Positions 22,520 through 34,200 of a DNA stretch of 64,000 bases are shown in pieces; within the stretch, counting starts at the first letter, position 1, and each line of letters begins with the position of its first letter. Location: contig CALSFV010000654.1 in NCBI GenBank assembly GCA_943737045.1, forward strand, positions 372,001 through 436,000, given 5' to 3'. Origin of the DNA: Parapristionchus giblindavisi (lineage: Eukaryota; Nematoda; Chromadorea; Rhabditida; Diplogasteridae). The translations under genes and the position numbers were made by a program. The notes below the pieces were generated by a model. That model made no database searches. It was given only the letters and a program-made list of their open reading frames with translations, and had not been told where the DNA came from.

Positions 22520-22590
22520 CCCTCTCCCTCTCCCTCTCCCTCTCCCTCTCCCTCTCCCTCTCCCTCTCCCTCTCCCTCTCCCTCTCCCTC
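22520..22590. repeat. (CCCTCT)n microsatellite
   Basis: About 12 hexamer units directly abutting the outer end of the palindrome's right arm. The left arm has no counterpart at its outer end. A similar hexamer tract lies at about 52199-52270. Confidence 0.95.
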
Positions 22591-23747
22591 GACATAACAA
22601 TTACAGTGATGACAAACAGAGCGTACGGTAGTTGATGTATTACTGTAGCGGACTAGCTTTTGACTGCGGTTTGTCATGGATATGGCCTTTGAATTATTAG
22701 AAAGAGAGGATCTGTTGAAACTTATAAATTTCTCAATATTCATCTGTTTGAAATCTGCAATCAAGTTCATATCGTATATGTAGATTTGACAAATGATTTT
22801 CTTGGAAAATGATTATTGCATAAAAACAGGAACAAATGCAATATTCAAATCAAATATGAATTTCGTTAAAAAATTGCTGAAGTACACTAACTAAACATAA
22901 TTTTCTAATGCATAATTTTCTTTCAATGGCAAACATCAAAGAAAGGAGTAGATAGAAAATTTCTAATATCATTTGAAAGAAGCTCTCATAATTATTTTTC
23001 ATTCAATAAATTGTTATATTAAATTGTTCCATAAATTCAACGCGTTCCGATCTACAGCGCTGCATACAAATCGTAAATTGATTAAATTTTATGCTCCGCC
23101 ACGGCCTCCCAGACAAGCCAAAAATCTTGATTGGAAATGCACTAAGCGATGGGCTGCCGGAAAATCCTGAAGCCGGGATTTAGTTTCAGGCAACGTGGCG
23201 CGAATTTCAAATTCTTTTCATACCTTTAGTTTTTTTTAATGGTATTTTGCTTTTTTATATATATATATTTTTGCTTTTTTAACATGTTTTACATATATTT
23301 TCTGAAGCTAGATGCTCATAAAATAAGGAGGAACATATATTAAATATATTAAATAAATTTTTACATCGCAGTTTCTTTTTGTTAGTATATTCTTTCAATC
23401 GTTTATTTGATGATGCGTGCTTACATTTAAAAAAACAGTTGACGAGATATCATGGTATTTATCGTTGAAATGTTTATAATGTGGTAACGTTAGACATACA
23501 TTACAAAACAATTTACATTTCACAGAATACAAATAAAATATCAAGATGAAACGAAGTATACAAGGGGGACCTAATCACCCAGTAATAAGATTACGGTTAG
23601 GTCATATGAAAAAGGCACGGTTCTTGCTGACCATGAAGAGAGAATGAGTACGGAACAGAGAACAGGCTATAAAGAACCACCTGAAGAGTCGGATCTGGAT
23701 CTATCCAGGGGTACCGTTTCGTGAATGATTAGGCAAATGCCAGAACG
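22591..23747. other. No gene seen
   Basis: AT-rich. A stretch near 23085-23130 shares the words CACGGCCTCCCA and TTGATTGGAAATG with 25290-25330 (opposite strand, there TTGACTGGAAAATGG). This may be a dispersed repeat with two diverged copies. The frame at 22973-23170 overlaps it and is not called. Confidence 0.35.
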
Positions 23748-24540
23748 CTAATCAATAACGGTAATAAGCCTGTCCATCAAATTTGTCATCACATCACTCA
23801 GATTAGAAGCACTGAACGCTGACCTGAAAGCAAAGAAACTTAAAATGAATAGGTTCGATGATATTACAGATGAGAACGGAGGGCAGTAGAAAAATAGAGT
23901 CAGTAATTTCTTCTAGTAAAACGTGGAAAGATAATGAAGACTTAGTAATTAAATTACTTACTGATGTGGCTGAAACAGTGATCCTGTTGATGATGAAGAC
24001 GGGTTCCTATTTGAATCCAGCAAGCCATAGGCTACCATTTCATAAGTCCCCAAAGACGTGAAATTGGTAATGGAAGAGAAAGCACATGATGAATGTAGAT
24101 GAACAATCGATAATTGAATCGGAGAAGGCTCTGGAATTACAAGATATTACGAAAGAGAAGGGAGTCAGGGGAAGGTTATTAAGTGCCAAATTCCCAGAAG
24201 CAGGCGTTGATTTAGAGACGAGACCTGATGGCTAGAGTGAATCACATTCAAGACTGCGAGAGACCTACGTAACGTTCGAACCCCATTTACAACTATCCTA
24301 TTGTGAATCTAATGTAAGAGAAAAGAGCAAAAGATAAAATGTTGCCGAGCTTCGCAGAAAGGTGTGAATACAGAAAAGAAAATCGCGCTTACCAAAATTG
24401 AGTTGGGACAACGGAACACTCTCTCTGACAATGAAGTTTAAAAAAACATGGGTAGATCTACCGGCAGTCATAATTCGACCTTCTGAAATGGTTGTACTAA
24501 GACGACAATCGATTGGATTCGAGTTTGAGCGATTAAAAGA
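23748..24540 (-). CDS. Partial unknown gene, three 3' exons
   Basis: Not recognised. Three exons join in phase: 24393-24540, 23962-24130 and 23748-23823 (TAG at 23748-23750), giving about 130 residues. The first exon reads SFNRSNSNPIDCRLS, then ISEGRIM. The middle exon is Ser-rich (NRNPSSSSTGS). The last contains SNLSDVMTNLMDRL. Donors GTAAG and acceptors TTTCAG/TTCCAG/ATTTAG are good. I could not find a convincing 5' end: an exon-like piece near 24600-24680 does not join in phase. A diverged copy of the ISEG-IMT segment lies at about 24840-24905. It could be a real gene with missed 5' exons or a recent pseudogene. Confidence 0.4.
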
Positions 24541-27001
24541 CTAAATAGAAACATACGGTTACTATATTTTAACAATGGACAAACAATCAATAAACGGCGT
24601 ACCCATCATAAGATTTCATCGATCCTTCAGTCCGATCAATATTCTTCAGTCCTTCACCATCCTTTATACATGAAGCTCACCAAATGTAGCTATCTATAAA
24701 CCAATCAATAAATCGAATATCACATGTTCAAATCAATATAACTCACTTCATTCATTGCTTTCTCTCCGTCGAATACAAACGATAAACAATATGGAGTTTC
24801 ATTCATTTGAATCGATTCATTTATATTATACTACAATGGATTCAAATAAGCATAGGTAGGTCCACCAGTAGTCATAATTTGACCTTCTGAAATGGAGGAG
24901 TCAATTAATACAGAGAAAAGTACACGCAGTAGGCCGCAACTGATAAATAGTAGTTTTAAAAGTGCAAAATTAAATGTCATGAAACGATAAACAAGTAAAA
25001 TATGCAAAAACAACTCAATATTCAAGAGCAAAACAGAAATTGTAATCCAAGATCAAAACATGTTATAACAGGAAAGAATTAAGACTCTTACAACGGAGGC
25101 CCTGATTTTGCCTGAATAGCAGGGAAATGCCTGATTTTTAAACGTACAAAAGTGACCCTGCCAATATTACAACGAAAGTGTAGAAAAAATCAAAGTATAC
25201 TGTACCACGACACGGGCAATGTACGGCAGGCAATTCAAACACCTTTTCGCGCCATTCCTTATCTACTGTAGAAAAAAGTTTGACGCTGCTGCCCATTTTC
25301 CAGTCAAACCTTTGGGAGGCCGTGCTCCGCCCCATTTTTCACGCTTGAATTTTTAAATATTATACTTATTTTGTATTATTTCACAGCAATCATTCTGACT
25401 ACCTGTTTCATTACAGATTCTTCGAGGAAGAGTAATGTCCTCTCATCTATTCGAGCATTCACCATGCATGCAATCTTCGTGAGTTTACTTTCAACAATTT
25501 AAACCCCATCACAGTATTCTGGTTCAAGCCATTTTGTTTCCATAGCGAGACAAGCGAAAGACGATTGCATTTGAGAGAGTTTCTATGTTGAGCGGTCGTT
25601 TTTGCTTTCACAGCCTATAGAACATTGTGCCATGTCTTTTTGTCTTCTTTGTTATGATTATGATTATTGCCTGGCAGTGATCACCCGCAGGACTTCGTGT
25701 GCCTTGAATAACGGGTTGTACCTTTACCTCTACTTTTGTTATGATTATTCGCACAACTCTCCATACTATCAGTTCTAAGTTGCATTTTTATTCGAACCCA
25801 TATTTAATCGAGTAAAACATAGTATCAGTAGTAGTTCTTATTAATCTTTTACTGTCATTTCCTGTCGTTCGTGCTCTTCTTCCTTCCATCTGAGTCATTC
25901 TTCTACGATATGACTCAACCACCTCCACACTCTTTATCGTCTGTCATCTCTTCTATTCTTCTTATCTCTTCTTTCCTCTATGGACTCTCTTCTCATTCTC
26001 TATTCTCTACACTATTCTACATCTATACAGTCTCTTCTACAATCTTTTCTTTATCATAACTCTATCAATCTGTACTCTCTCCAATTGTTCTGCTCTCTCA
26101 CTCTTCTGTGCTTCCTCTTATGGGTCTCGTTGTATCGTTTTCTTATCACTCGATCGGCATACTATTTGATCAGAGGTGTCACATCAATAGTCTAACCTTC
26201 ATCTCTTCTCTATTGTTCCTCTGATTCTCTTCATCTTCCTCTTATTCTCCATCTCCATATAGACTCTTCAATCATATTGAAATGAATCCCTTTGTTCTGT
26301 GATTCTATAACCTTGTCATTCTAGCTTTTCCTCTATCTCCTACAGTTCTCACTTTCCTCTCTTCTTCTAAACCTTTACTCAAACATCGCTAGGTCATGCT
26401 TCTCAAGTCTTTCCATGTTGAAGAACTATATGTGAACCTGAGAACTTTCAATTCTTCCTCCTCTTTTTTTCCAATCTTTTCTTCCCACATAACTTTTATG
26501 AGTCTATTCTCATCTAGTCTTTTAGATAATGTGTATCTGATTCTCCTTGTGTACTTGTATAGTGTTCTTTCCTATATTTCTATCCCTATTGGTCATTCTT
26601 CTAAATGGATATCTTCCTCTTTGAGTGCCCCTCTATCATCTCAGTCCTATCATAACGACCAATCAATCCAATGAATCTCTCTCTTCATCTCTCTTGAGAT
26701 GACCACTCGTATGATTCTCATGATGATTCAATCATTCTCTCCATCTCTCTCAGTCATAGTTGCAGATTGGTCCAGATGTACGAATGCATTTTTGTCCTTT
26801 GAATCCTATCGTTTTGTCACAAATCTTTTGCGATTTTTCGTTATAGTTGCAGGACTCTTATGATATATGTTATCTTATCTCTTATCTCTTATGATATATG
26901 ATATATCTTATGATATCTGTATATAATTGATTTTTTAAAACCATTAGGCCATTGTTTCAAAGATAAAATTTGTCAAATGTTTCTAATGTAATCCTTTGCA
27001 G
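24541..27001. other. Mostly non-coding, about 2.4 kb
   Basis: Contains the diverged exon copy at about 24840-24905 and the possible repeat at 25090-25340. From 25700 to 26900 it is a long pyrimidine-rich (TCTTCT) tract whose open frames are low-complexity. A tandem TTATCTC/ATGATAT cluster lies at about 26865-26925. The 3' end must contain the promoter and outron of the gene at 27002. Confidence 0.4.
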
Positions 27002-29297
27002 ATGTTCATTGTACTTCTATTCTCTGCTCTTCTTCCTCTTACAATTGTAGCTGATATTGGAGGTGGAGCAGTACCAGTGACTGTACCACCCAGTCGACTC
27101 CCAACTGATGGTATGCCAGTCATATTATAGTTAATGTATCAATTGTTCAACACTATTTCAATATATGTTTGTGTGCAATGGAGTGTAGTTCTTCTAACAA
27201 GAGATTCTATTGGTGGAGGAGATGAACAGTTAATGAATGAAACTTTTGTCAGTTCCAACATCTCAACCAGGATTTGATCGATACACACCAGCCTCTTTCC
27301 CTAATTCTATCACTGATTTTACACTGTGTCAGGTTTGTATTTTGGGTTACAAGGTTATTGTTACTGAATAATACTAGGCTTCTAATTTCTATTTTGTTCT
27401 ATAATCAAAACAATACTGTAATATTGATAACCGTCATTTGAAATATTGATTATAGATGCCAGGAGCTTCTCTCGTATGTGATCCCAATCGAATTCTCACT
27501 GACGGAAACATCACTGCTAATCGTAAGAGATTATTCATTTAAATATTCGATTAGCTCGTGTAATAATTATTCGCTTTATGATGAAGCATAAGAAATTTAA
27601 CAATAAGCGTGATATGTATTACTATTTTTTTCTGAAAATGAATCTTTGGTTCATTGGATTTACCGCTATATACATTCTAATTTGTTAACGCTGAAACGTC
27701 GAATTACCTGGTAAGAACAATCTGAAAATGTACTTTTTTTTCTTTTCTTTCAAGCACAAGAAGAGTATGGTACTGTTAATTTATCGATTGATTGTAGATA
27801 TAATGATCGATGACGCGGTTGACCGCATCCGCGAGACGACTCATTGCGCGTGCGGAGCGGCTGATGGAAATCTCGGAGAGTGCAGAGGAGAAGGTAAGCA
27901 TATCTCTGACACTATATCTTGGTGGCATTGGAATAAACCATTGAATTTCATGTAACACTTTGTTATTGTAAACAATTTGTGTAGTCATTGTTAGTTTGTG
28001 CTTCTTTATTGGTCATATATCTAATTATATTTGATTATAAGGTGGTTTCGTTATCTCAATCGCTCTCGTCGATAAGATGGTATTGGATACGAATGAAGAG
28101 TTTGTTATTATTTCAATTAAATGAAAATAATTAGAGTAAAGTTAAAATTAAGCGTAGTTTGAATATATGAGATGATATTTTTATTATTCGTCTAGTCAAT
28201 CAACATATTTACTTCATCTCTCATCGATTGAATAAGAAATGAGTCATTGTTTTCTATCGAAATTTGATATGGTTGCTTATATGAGAAAAAGGAGATTGAT
28301 AATGACATCCGGTGATATGACCATTTTGGCGTCGATAAATGACTCATGGGTGTCTCTATTTTGGTTTCGATACCGTAACCTTTGCCAATCTCTTCGTGGT
28401 GAGACCATAGATACGGTAGTAGATACTGGCTAATCGATAATCGTTCCAGGAACAAAATCGATCGTATGCAAGCAGCATCGACATTTGCCAATGAAGTTCG
28501 TAATCGTCAACAACGAGGACAATGTGATGATGATGCATTGATCTTTTTGTCGAAACAAGACCAAGTGGTACGGTGGTAGTTCTCTATACGATTCTTTTCT
28601 TTTAAAAATCATTGGCTATTGATTTTAAGTTGAATATACAAACTAAATATATTTTATGGCGCATAGAAAGATCTTAACAATGATTCCACGAACAGTAGAG
28701 GATACTTAATGACTGAATTCATCATGATCTATCTTTGATTTCTTTCAGATGTGGACATCTGTCGGTACAGTCGCTCAACGATATCTCACTACTGAACTCA
28801 TCAATGCAATCACACTCAATGCTGGTAAGTATTACTAGTACTGTAACACAACCATGGTGTGTACATGCGTTCTGTCATTCGGTAAACGTCGCTAATTGTA
28901 GAGACATTCTTTGTGAATGGGGATCTGACAAAGGGACTGAACTACACAATCTCACTCTATGGACAAGTACTCAGAGGAGAACAGGTACTACCATTGATTA
29001 CTGTATCTAAACTTATCAATTCCAAAGATCATAATTTAATCATAATTTGTGGATATTCAAATTACCGATTGAACAACATTATTCTTGACAACTGTGATTG
29101 AATGATTGTTCATTCAGGTAGATCTAACTCCACCATCAGGATGGTATTGGCCATTCCCTCTATGGGCAGTTATCCTCATTGCCGTACTTCTTTCTCTTCT
29201 TGCCATTGCTTGTCTCGCAGGTGCCATCTATGGTTGTGTCAAGTGTTGTTGTCAGAAGGATCGACACGCGGAATACGAGATGGGAGTGAGGATGTAG
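27002..29297 (+). CDS. MOLO-1-family (levamisole-receptor modulator-like) membrane protein, 9 exons, 288 aa
   Basis: Resembles the nematode MOLO1 family: TPM-domain, single-pass proteins, the founder of which modulates levamisole-type acetylcholine receptors. Exons: 27002-27110, 27253-27332, 27456-27522, 27798-27893, 28042-28099, 28450-28567, 28749-28824, 28902-28984, 29118-29297, all in phase. Signal peptide at residues 1-17. Ectodomain begins with the family-like YTPASFPNSITDF and LVCDPNRIL, and has paired Cys (HCACG, RGQCDDD) and LIFLSKQDQV. One transmembrane helix (about 245-268), then a short Cys-rich cytoplasmic tail (CVKCCCQK). A TTTGCAG acceptor abuts the ATG, so the mRNA is probably trans-spliced. 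Which receptor it serves cannot be told. Family assignment is from remembered pattern, not a search. Confidence 0.8.
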
Positions 29298-31265
29298 GAT
29301 GTATACATTTGTTTGATCTTTGATCTCTCATTTTTAATCACTCAGCGTAATCCATTTCGTAGTTTTGCATGAATCTCATAGAGATGTTTGATCGATTTTT
29401 GTGAATGTACTCTAGGCTTTACCATATTACGATTAGCCAATTTCCGATGCTTTGATCTGTTACTTCTCCCCGTTGATATATCAATTTTTACTTTGTGAAT
29501 GTGTTTTGATCTTTGATCTTTTGTACGTTGTTATTCATTTGTCCTCACATTTCCGTTGCATTACATTGAACGGGTATCAAACCCGATTTAACTTTTTTAC
29601 TAATACAAATTAAATTTAATATAATAAAGATTTTACATTTTTCTTCTGCAAAATCACAAGTACAGTAGCAATATACTCTGTTTTGAATACTTGGAAAGGT
29701 TGATATAATGACTGAATAACTCTCCATTCTACTATTCATTTCTTTCTTTCTTTCTCCATCTCAACGGTCGATTCTCTAACAATGCTCGCTTCCCTCCTAC
29801 TAACTCGATCTCTACCCAGATTCCCTCTACTAACCCGTCCACTGACAACTACCGTATCCCCATCCATAGGCGTGCCACGACCATGCCTGTACTTACTGTA
29901 CGTTCTCACTTCTATTGATTGATTGTCATATCTAAAGTAATATAATAATCGCTGCAGGACCACTCGGAAACTGTCGTCCACACGGAGATTGGGGCGAAGA
30001 ACGCCATTCAATGGTAATTCTTTGATCTCTACAAAGCTCGTTGATATTTTTGTATTCAAAATGCACTAGTAGGATTTGTAATTAAAATTTTGGATTTTCG
30101 ATCTTTTTTTTTCTCTATGGAATATTATTATTTAAATATTAGTGTCTGTGATCTATGCTCATTTCGATGTACTTGTTTCCATTGATATTATCGAAATAAT
30201 CGATGAGAAGGTGTAAGATAGAAATCTCTCCCAAGATCAAGAGTAGATGAAATTGGATGTTATTTTGATGTCTTACAATGATTGGGGGAATTCCCCTTCT
30301 TTACTCTTTTACCTTTTTCTCTAAATGTGCGTGATGGTTCTCTTACTCGATTTGTATTCGTTTGATCTTTATAAATTGTTTTTAATCGATGAAAAGCGCC
30401 TAGGGCATAGTTTTGTGTCGAGACTGCAATGCAAGAGAGAGAACATGTTAGTAATAGAGAAGAGTGAGAGAGTGCGTGAAATGAAGAGACCGAAGGAGTA
30501 AGTGGTCTCTCATGAAGCAAAAGCGACAGAGGAGGAACTTCGTTTGTGTCAACCACTCCACTCATCTCTCATTTACTTATCTTTACTCACGTTTTCCGGA
30601 CTTTGTACGATCTTCGCACGAACAGAGAACCGCAGTTCAACAACATATTTTTGCTCCGATCTTTGGTTGCCCTTTGCTCACTCTGCTCTTGACTTTGTTG
30701 ACCAAGAACATTCTTATAGTCTTTAGAGCTCTCGTAGGGTTCTAAACAGGTTTAAAAGTTATTCTCGTCATTGTTTCACTTTTGAAAGTAGTTCATTGAA
30801 CGTCACTTACTTGTTTCTCTCATTACTCGTTCGCATTTCCTGATACTTCTGAGGCCTTATCCATGAACAATGGTAAAGGATTTGCCGACAAACGTGACGT
30901 CATCAGCGTAGGGGGGGGGATTTTTGGCAATTGAATCCTCCCACCGATATGATGTCACGTTTCCGTTTTTCTAGCAGTTCATGGATACCTATGCTGATGA
31001 GATTCAAAGATTATGATAGTATTGATTGTATTGGATAATCAGATACAGTACTGTACGGTCGTGTCTACGTCATAGTGATAATCTTCTATGACTATCTATG
31101 ACGTAGAGATGAAGGGATGAGTCGAAATGATTTCCTTTGATTGTGATCATTCCTCTTCTTCAACCTTGTGTGTGTTTATGCCTTTCGAATCGAAAGGAAT
31201 ACTCTGAGAGAGTATATTATTCTGCTGACTTGAGTAGAATTGATTTCCTTGACTCTAACTTCGAT
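29298..31265. other. Intergenic, about 1.97 kb, with a MITE
   Basis: Contains TTTGATC heptamers just after the MOLO-1-like gene, a weak two-exon coding possibility at about 29750-30025 (a frame ending GAKNAIQW, start unclear) and a MITE-like element at 30849-30990. Otherwise AT-rich with nothing I can support. Confidence 0.35.
30849..30990. mobile_element. MITE-like element, family A, solo copy
   Basis: Starts CTGAGGCCTTATCCATGAAC and ends with the inverted GTTCATGGATAC. Interior AAACGTGACGTCA and AGCGTAG match the palindrome element at 15445-15557 over the first 60 bp or so. It also contains a G9 run (30911-30919). Confidence 0.55.
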
Positions 31266-34200
31266 ATGGATATACCACAGACTAATGGTGAGCGAATATA
31301 TCTTTATCAAACCTTTCTACTTGTCGGTTTACATAAGCATATTCCCATTTGGTTTCGTGCGAATTGGGATCCAATCTGCGAATGTGAGGTTGGAAGGGTT
31401 TTAAAGCCTTCATCTCTAAGCCTTCACACTCCATTCCATACTCTCAGTCGTTTATTCAACGTCAGCTGGGTACTTTGCGATCAATGGAAAAGAGAAGAAG
31501 AAGATAGATGGATGGAAACTAGAGAGAAGAAGAGAAGTAAGAGTAGAAGGGGACAAGGCTCTCTTGTCGTCTTTTCCCCCTCTTCTTCCGTGCTTTTCGT
31601 ATCTCTCCCTCTGTCCCTTCTCTCTCTCTCTAGTTCTACGATGTCGATTTCCTTGTTTCGCACGTGCTCTCGTTTTTTGTTCGTTGAACGCAAAATTAGC
31701 GATTTCGCGTTGTTTGCCGAGGAAAAGTTTATGGCGAGAAAAGTGTAGATTCGCATCGGTCTATGAAGGAAACCAATAAGGAAAGAAACAACTTATTGTT
31801 AGGAGTACCTATTAAAGAGCCACAAGGTTTTTGGGTCGTATTTCTATTTTCTGAGCTTGGCTAACGTTCGTTACGGTTCTGTTTGCGACTCCTGAATTCT
31901 TATAAATTTTTTTATCTAATCGATTTATCCAGATTTATCATCTACTTTCGTTCGATTCCTGACATTATTTGATTGATGGAAATAGTGTTTGTTGCTGTGT
32001 ACTCTAACAGTGTCCAATGCCAATTTATCTGCGTTCATTTTCCCATCACAAGATCTACTGGAAGTGATCGACTCGACCTTACCAAAAGAGTGCAATGCAC
32101 TATAAAAGCTGTAAAGGTGCTCAAACTCTTCATTTCGGTTGATCTCTGATCGTCTGTTCTCTCTCAACAATTTGTACTAACTCTCTCACTCATCTATCCA
32201 TTAATCACATTCACTTATGGCTTTGACATTTCTTTCCGTTCAACTCTACTCTATAGGTGCGAATGAACCAGCCATGATGGTCATTCCTATCTCTATCGTT
32301 GATCTACACTCTAATCATGCCTGCATATCTCTCTGTGTCCACAGCCTATTCCATACACTTCTCTTCTTCATCTTGTTCTTTGTCATCGATTCATCCCATC
32401 CCTTTTCCATCTATTCATTTCCTTCTTCATCTTCACTCGTTCATTTCAAAGCATGTGAAGCCCCTCCTCCTCCTTCTTCTTCTTTGATTCTCTGCCATCT
32501 CCACTCCCTCCTCCTTCTTCACTATATCGTTATTTCTCTTCTTCCTCTTCATTTGTTGCTTTTCCCAGCTACAGACACAACAGGATACTACCAGCAGTTT
32601 GAATATCGTGTACGAAGTACTGTAGCCTGTGGTGCTAAAGTGGTACTGTAGCAGTACAGTATGAACACCACGTCGACGATTCCTACTACACCATCTCCGT
32701 TGATCTCCTCAAAGGAGTATGGTATGCTACTTCATGGAGCAAATGGATCATCGGCGTTCAGATGTCTCTCAGCTCCCCCTGCACCCGCGAGAACTCCATC
32801 TGATTCATCCCTTAATGCTTCAATGTCATCTTCCTCTTCTGGAGGTGAAGAGACTCCAGTATATGATGGTGTACCTGGCCGGCCAGTGAAGATGCAGATT
32901 GGGCCAGAGACGAGCCATGTTTCGACGTCTCGACGTCGTCAAGTAGGTACAGGTAGTCCATGGAGAATGGATGGACGAGGTTGGCTTGGCGGTAGTTCAT
33001 TCGCGGAGTTACTCATTAAAGATGAAGGTCTGCATTCATTCATCTTTATTTCTTAGACGAATCTTTAATCATGATCTGATTCTTTCGGTTAGACTGTTAT
33101 TGACGAAGTCGTGGGGCTATAGGGCGTTCTGCTCTTATTGTTATTTCGAGAGATTTAACATTGGGTGTCAGAAGATGTATTTTTGATTCAACTAGTGCGT
33201 AGTACGTAGCATAGTGATTTTTCTACCGTCATCCTACCGTAATCCATTCTACATCATTCGTTGTGGGATAAAATCCATTGTGAATTGCAGACGGCAACGA
33301 CATGTCAGAGGCTCCATCGATTGGCAGTCACAATGCGAAGAGTGGACCCGTACCCATTGTATGTGTCCATCGACCATCTGATGCTGAACAGGTATGATCT
33401 TTGATCTTTGATCTTTGATCTTTAGTACTAGGGTAGTAGTAGTGCCCTTAGGGGTGTGCTAGTGTTGAAAGCTTTCTTCTTTTATTTTGTGCAATCGGAG
33501 AGTCTATTAAAAGAATCCATTCTAGATACATTTGATTGATAAATGAATGTAAACGCATTGAAATATGTTTAATCATCTAATCCTATTATTTATTCAGTGT
33601 GGTGGTCTTGGTTCACCAACTCGTACAACTCCATTAGATGAATCACATACACCAAAGAATCTCAAGATATACACGGGTTCACTTGCCAAGGTTCTATCGG
33701 CCACGGTATGTTTATTCATTTTTGATTCTTGATTTAAACAATTTTTTAAAAATTTTAAAGAAATTTTTACTGAAACTAAGATGGAGAAAGAGATCATGCC
33801 AATTTTCACTCAGGGTAGCTAAAAGTTCTCCGGTTTCTTGGGGCCTTGCCGCTATAGATAATTGACATGAATAATGATCAGTTATCGATAGCTATTCGTT
33901 GAAACCGTTCCATGTTCATCTCTCTCTCTATAGGATCATTCTTATCTCAATTAAACATCTCACAATCAATTCTCAATCTAAACGCGTCGCTTTTTGTGCT
34001 TGCATTATTACAGTAATTGATAGAGGCCATTGGTATACTATAGTTCTAGAATTAGACCAATTCTAGAGTACTATTCATTTGAACTCTCTAGGGATGTAAA
34101 ATGTGAGATCATCTTGGGTACCAGTTCGTTTTATCATGGCAGTATAGTAAAACGAACCTCCAACTGTTGGCCAACTTCTTTAGTATATAGTTTGTTCCAT

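Noticed and set aside
22516..22770. Minus-strand frame ending in Glu-Gly repeats
   Set aside because: Its C-terminus is the (CCCTCT)n microsatellite, with no other support.
25871..26674. Three overlapping plus-strand frames rich in Ser, Leu and Phe
   Set aside because: A pyrimidine-rich tract is open in all frames and no splice-consistent coding pattern is seen.
31137..31748. 203-codon plus-strand frame
   Set aside because: Starts at TTG and is Ser/Leu/Lys low-complexity. Only a small piece (31266-31287) is used, as a first exon of the asparaginase model.
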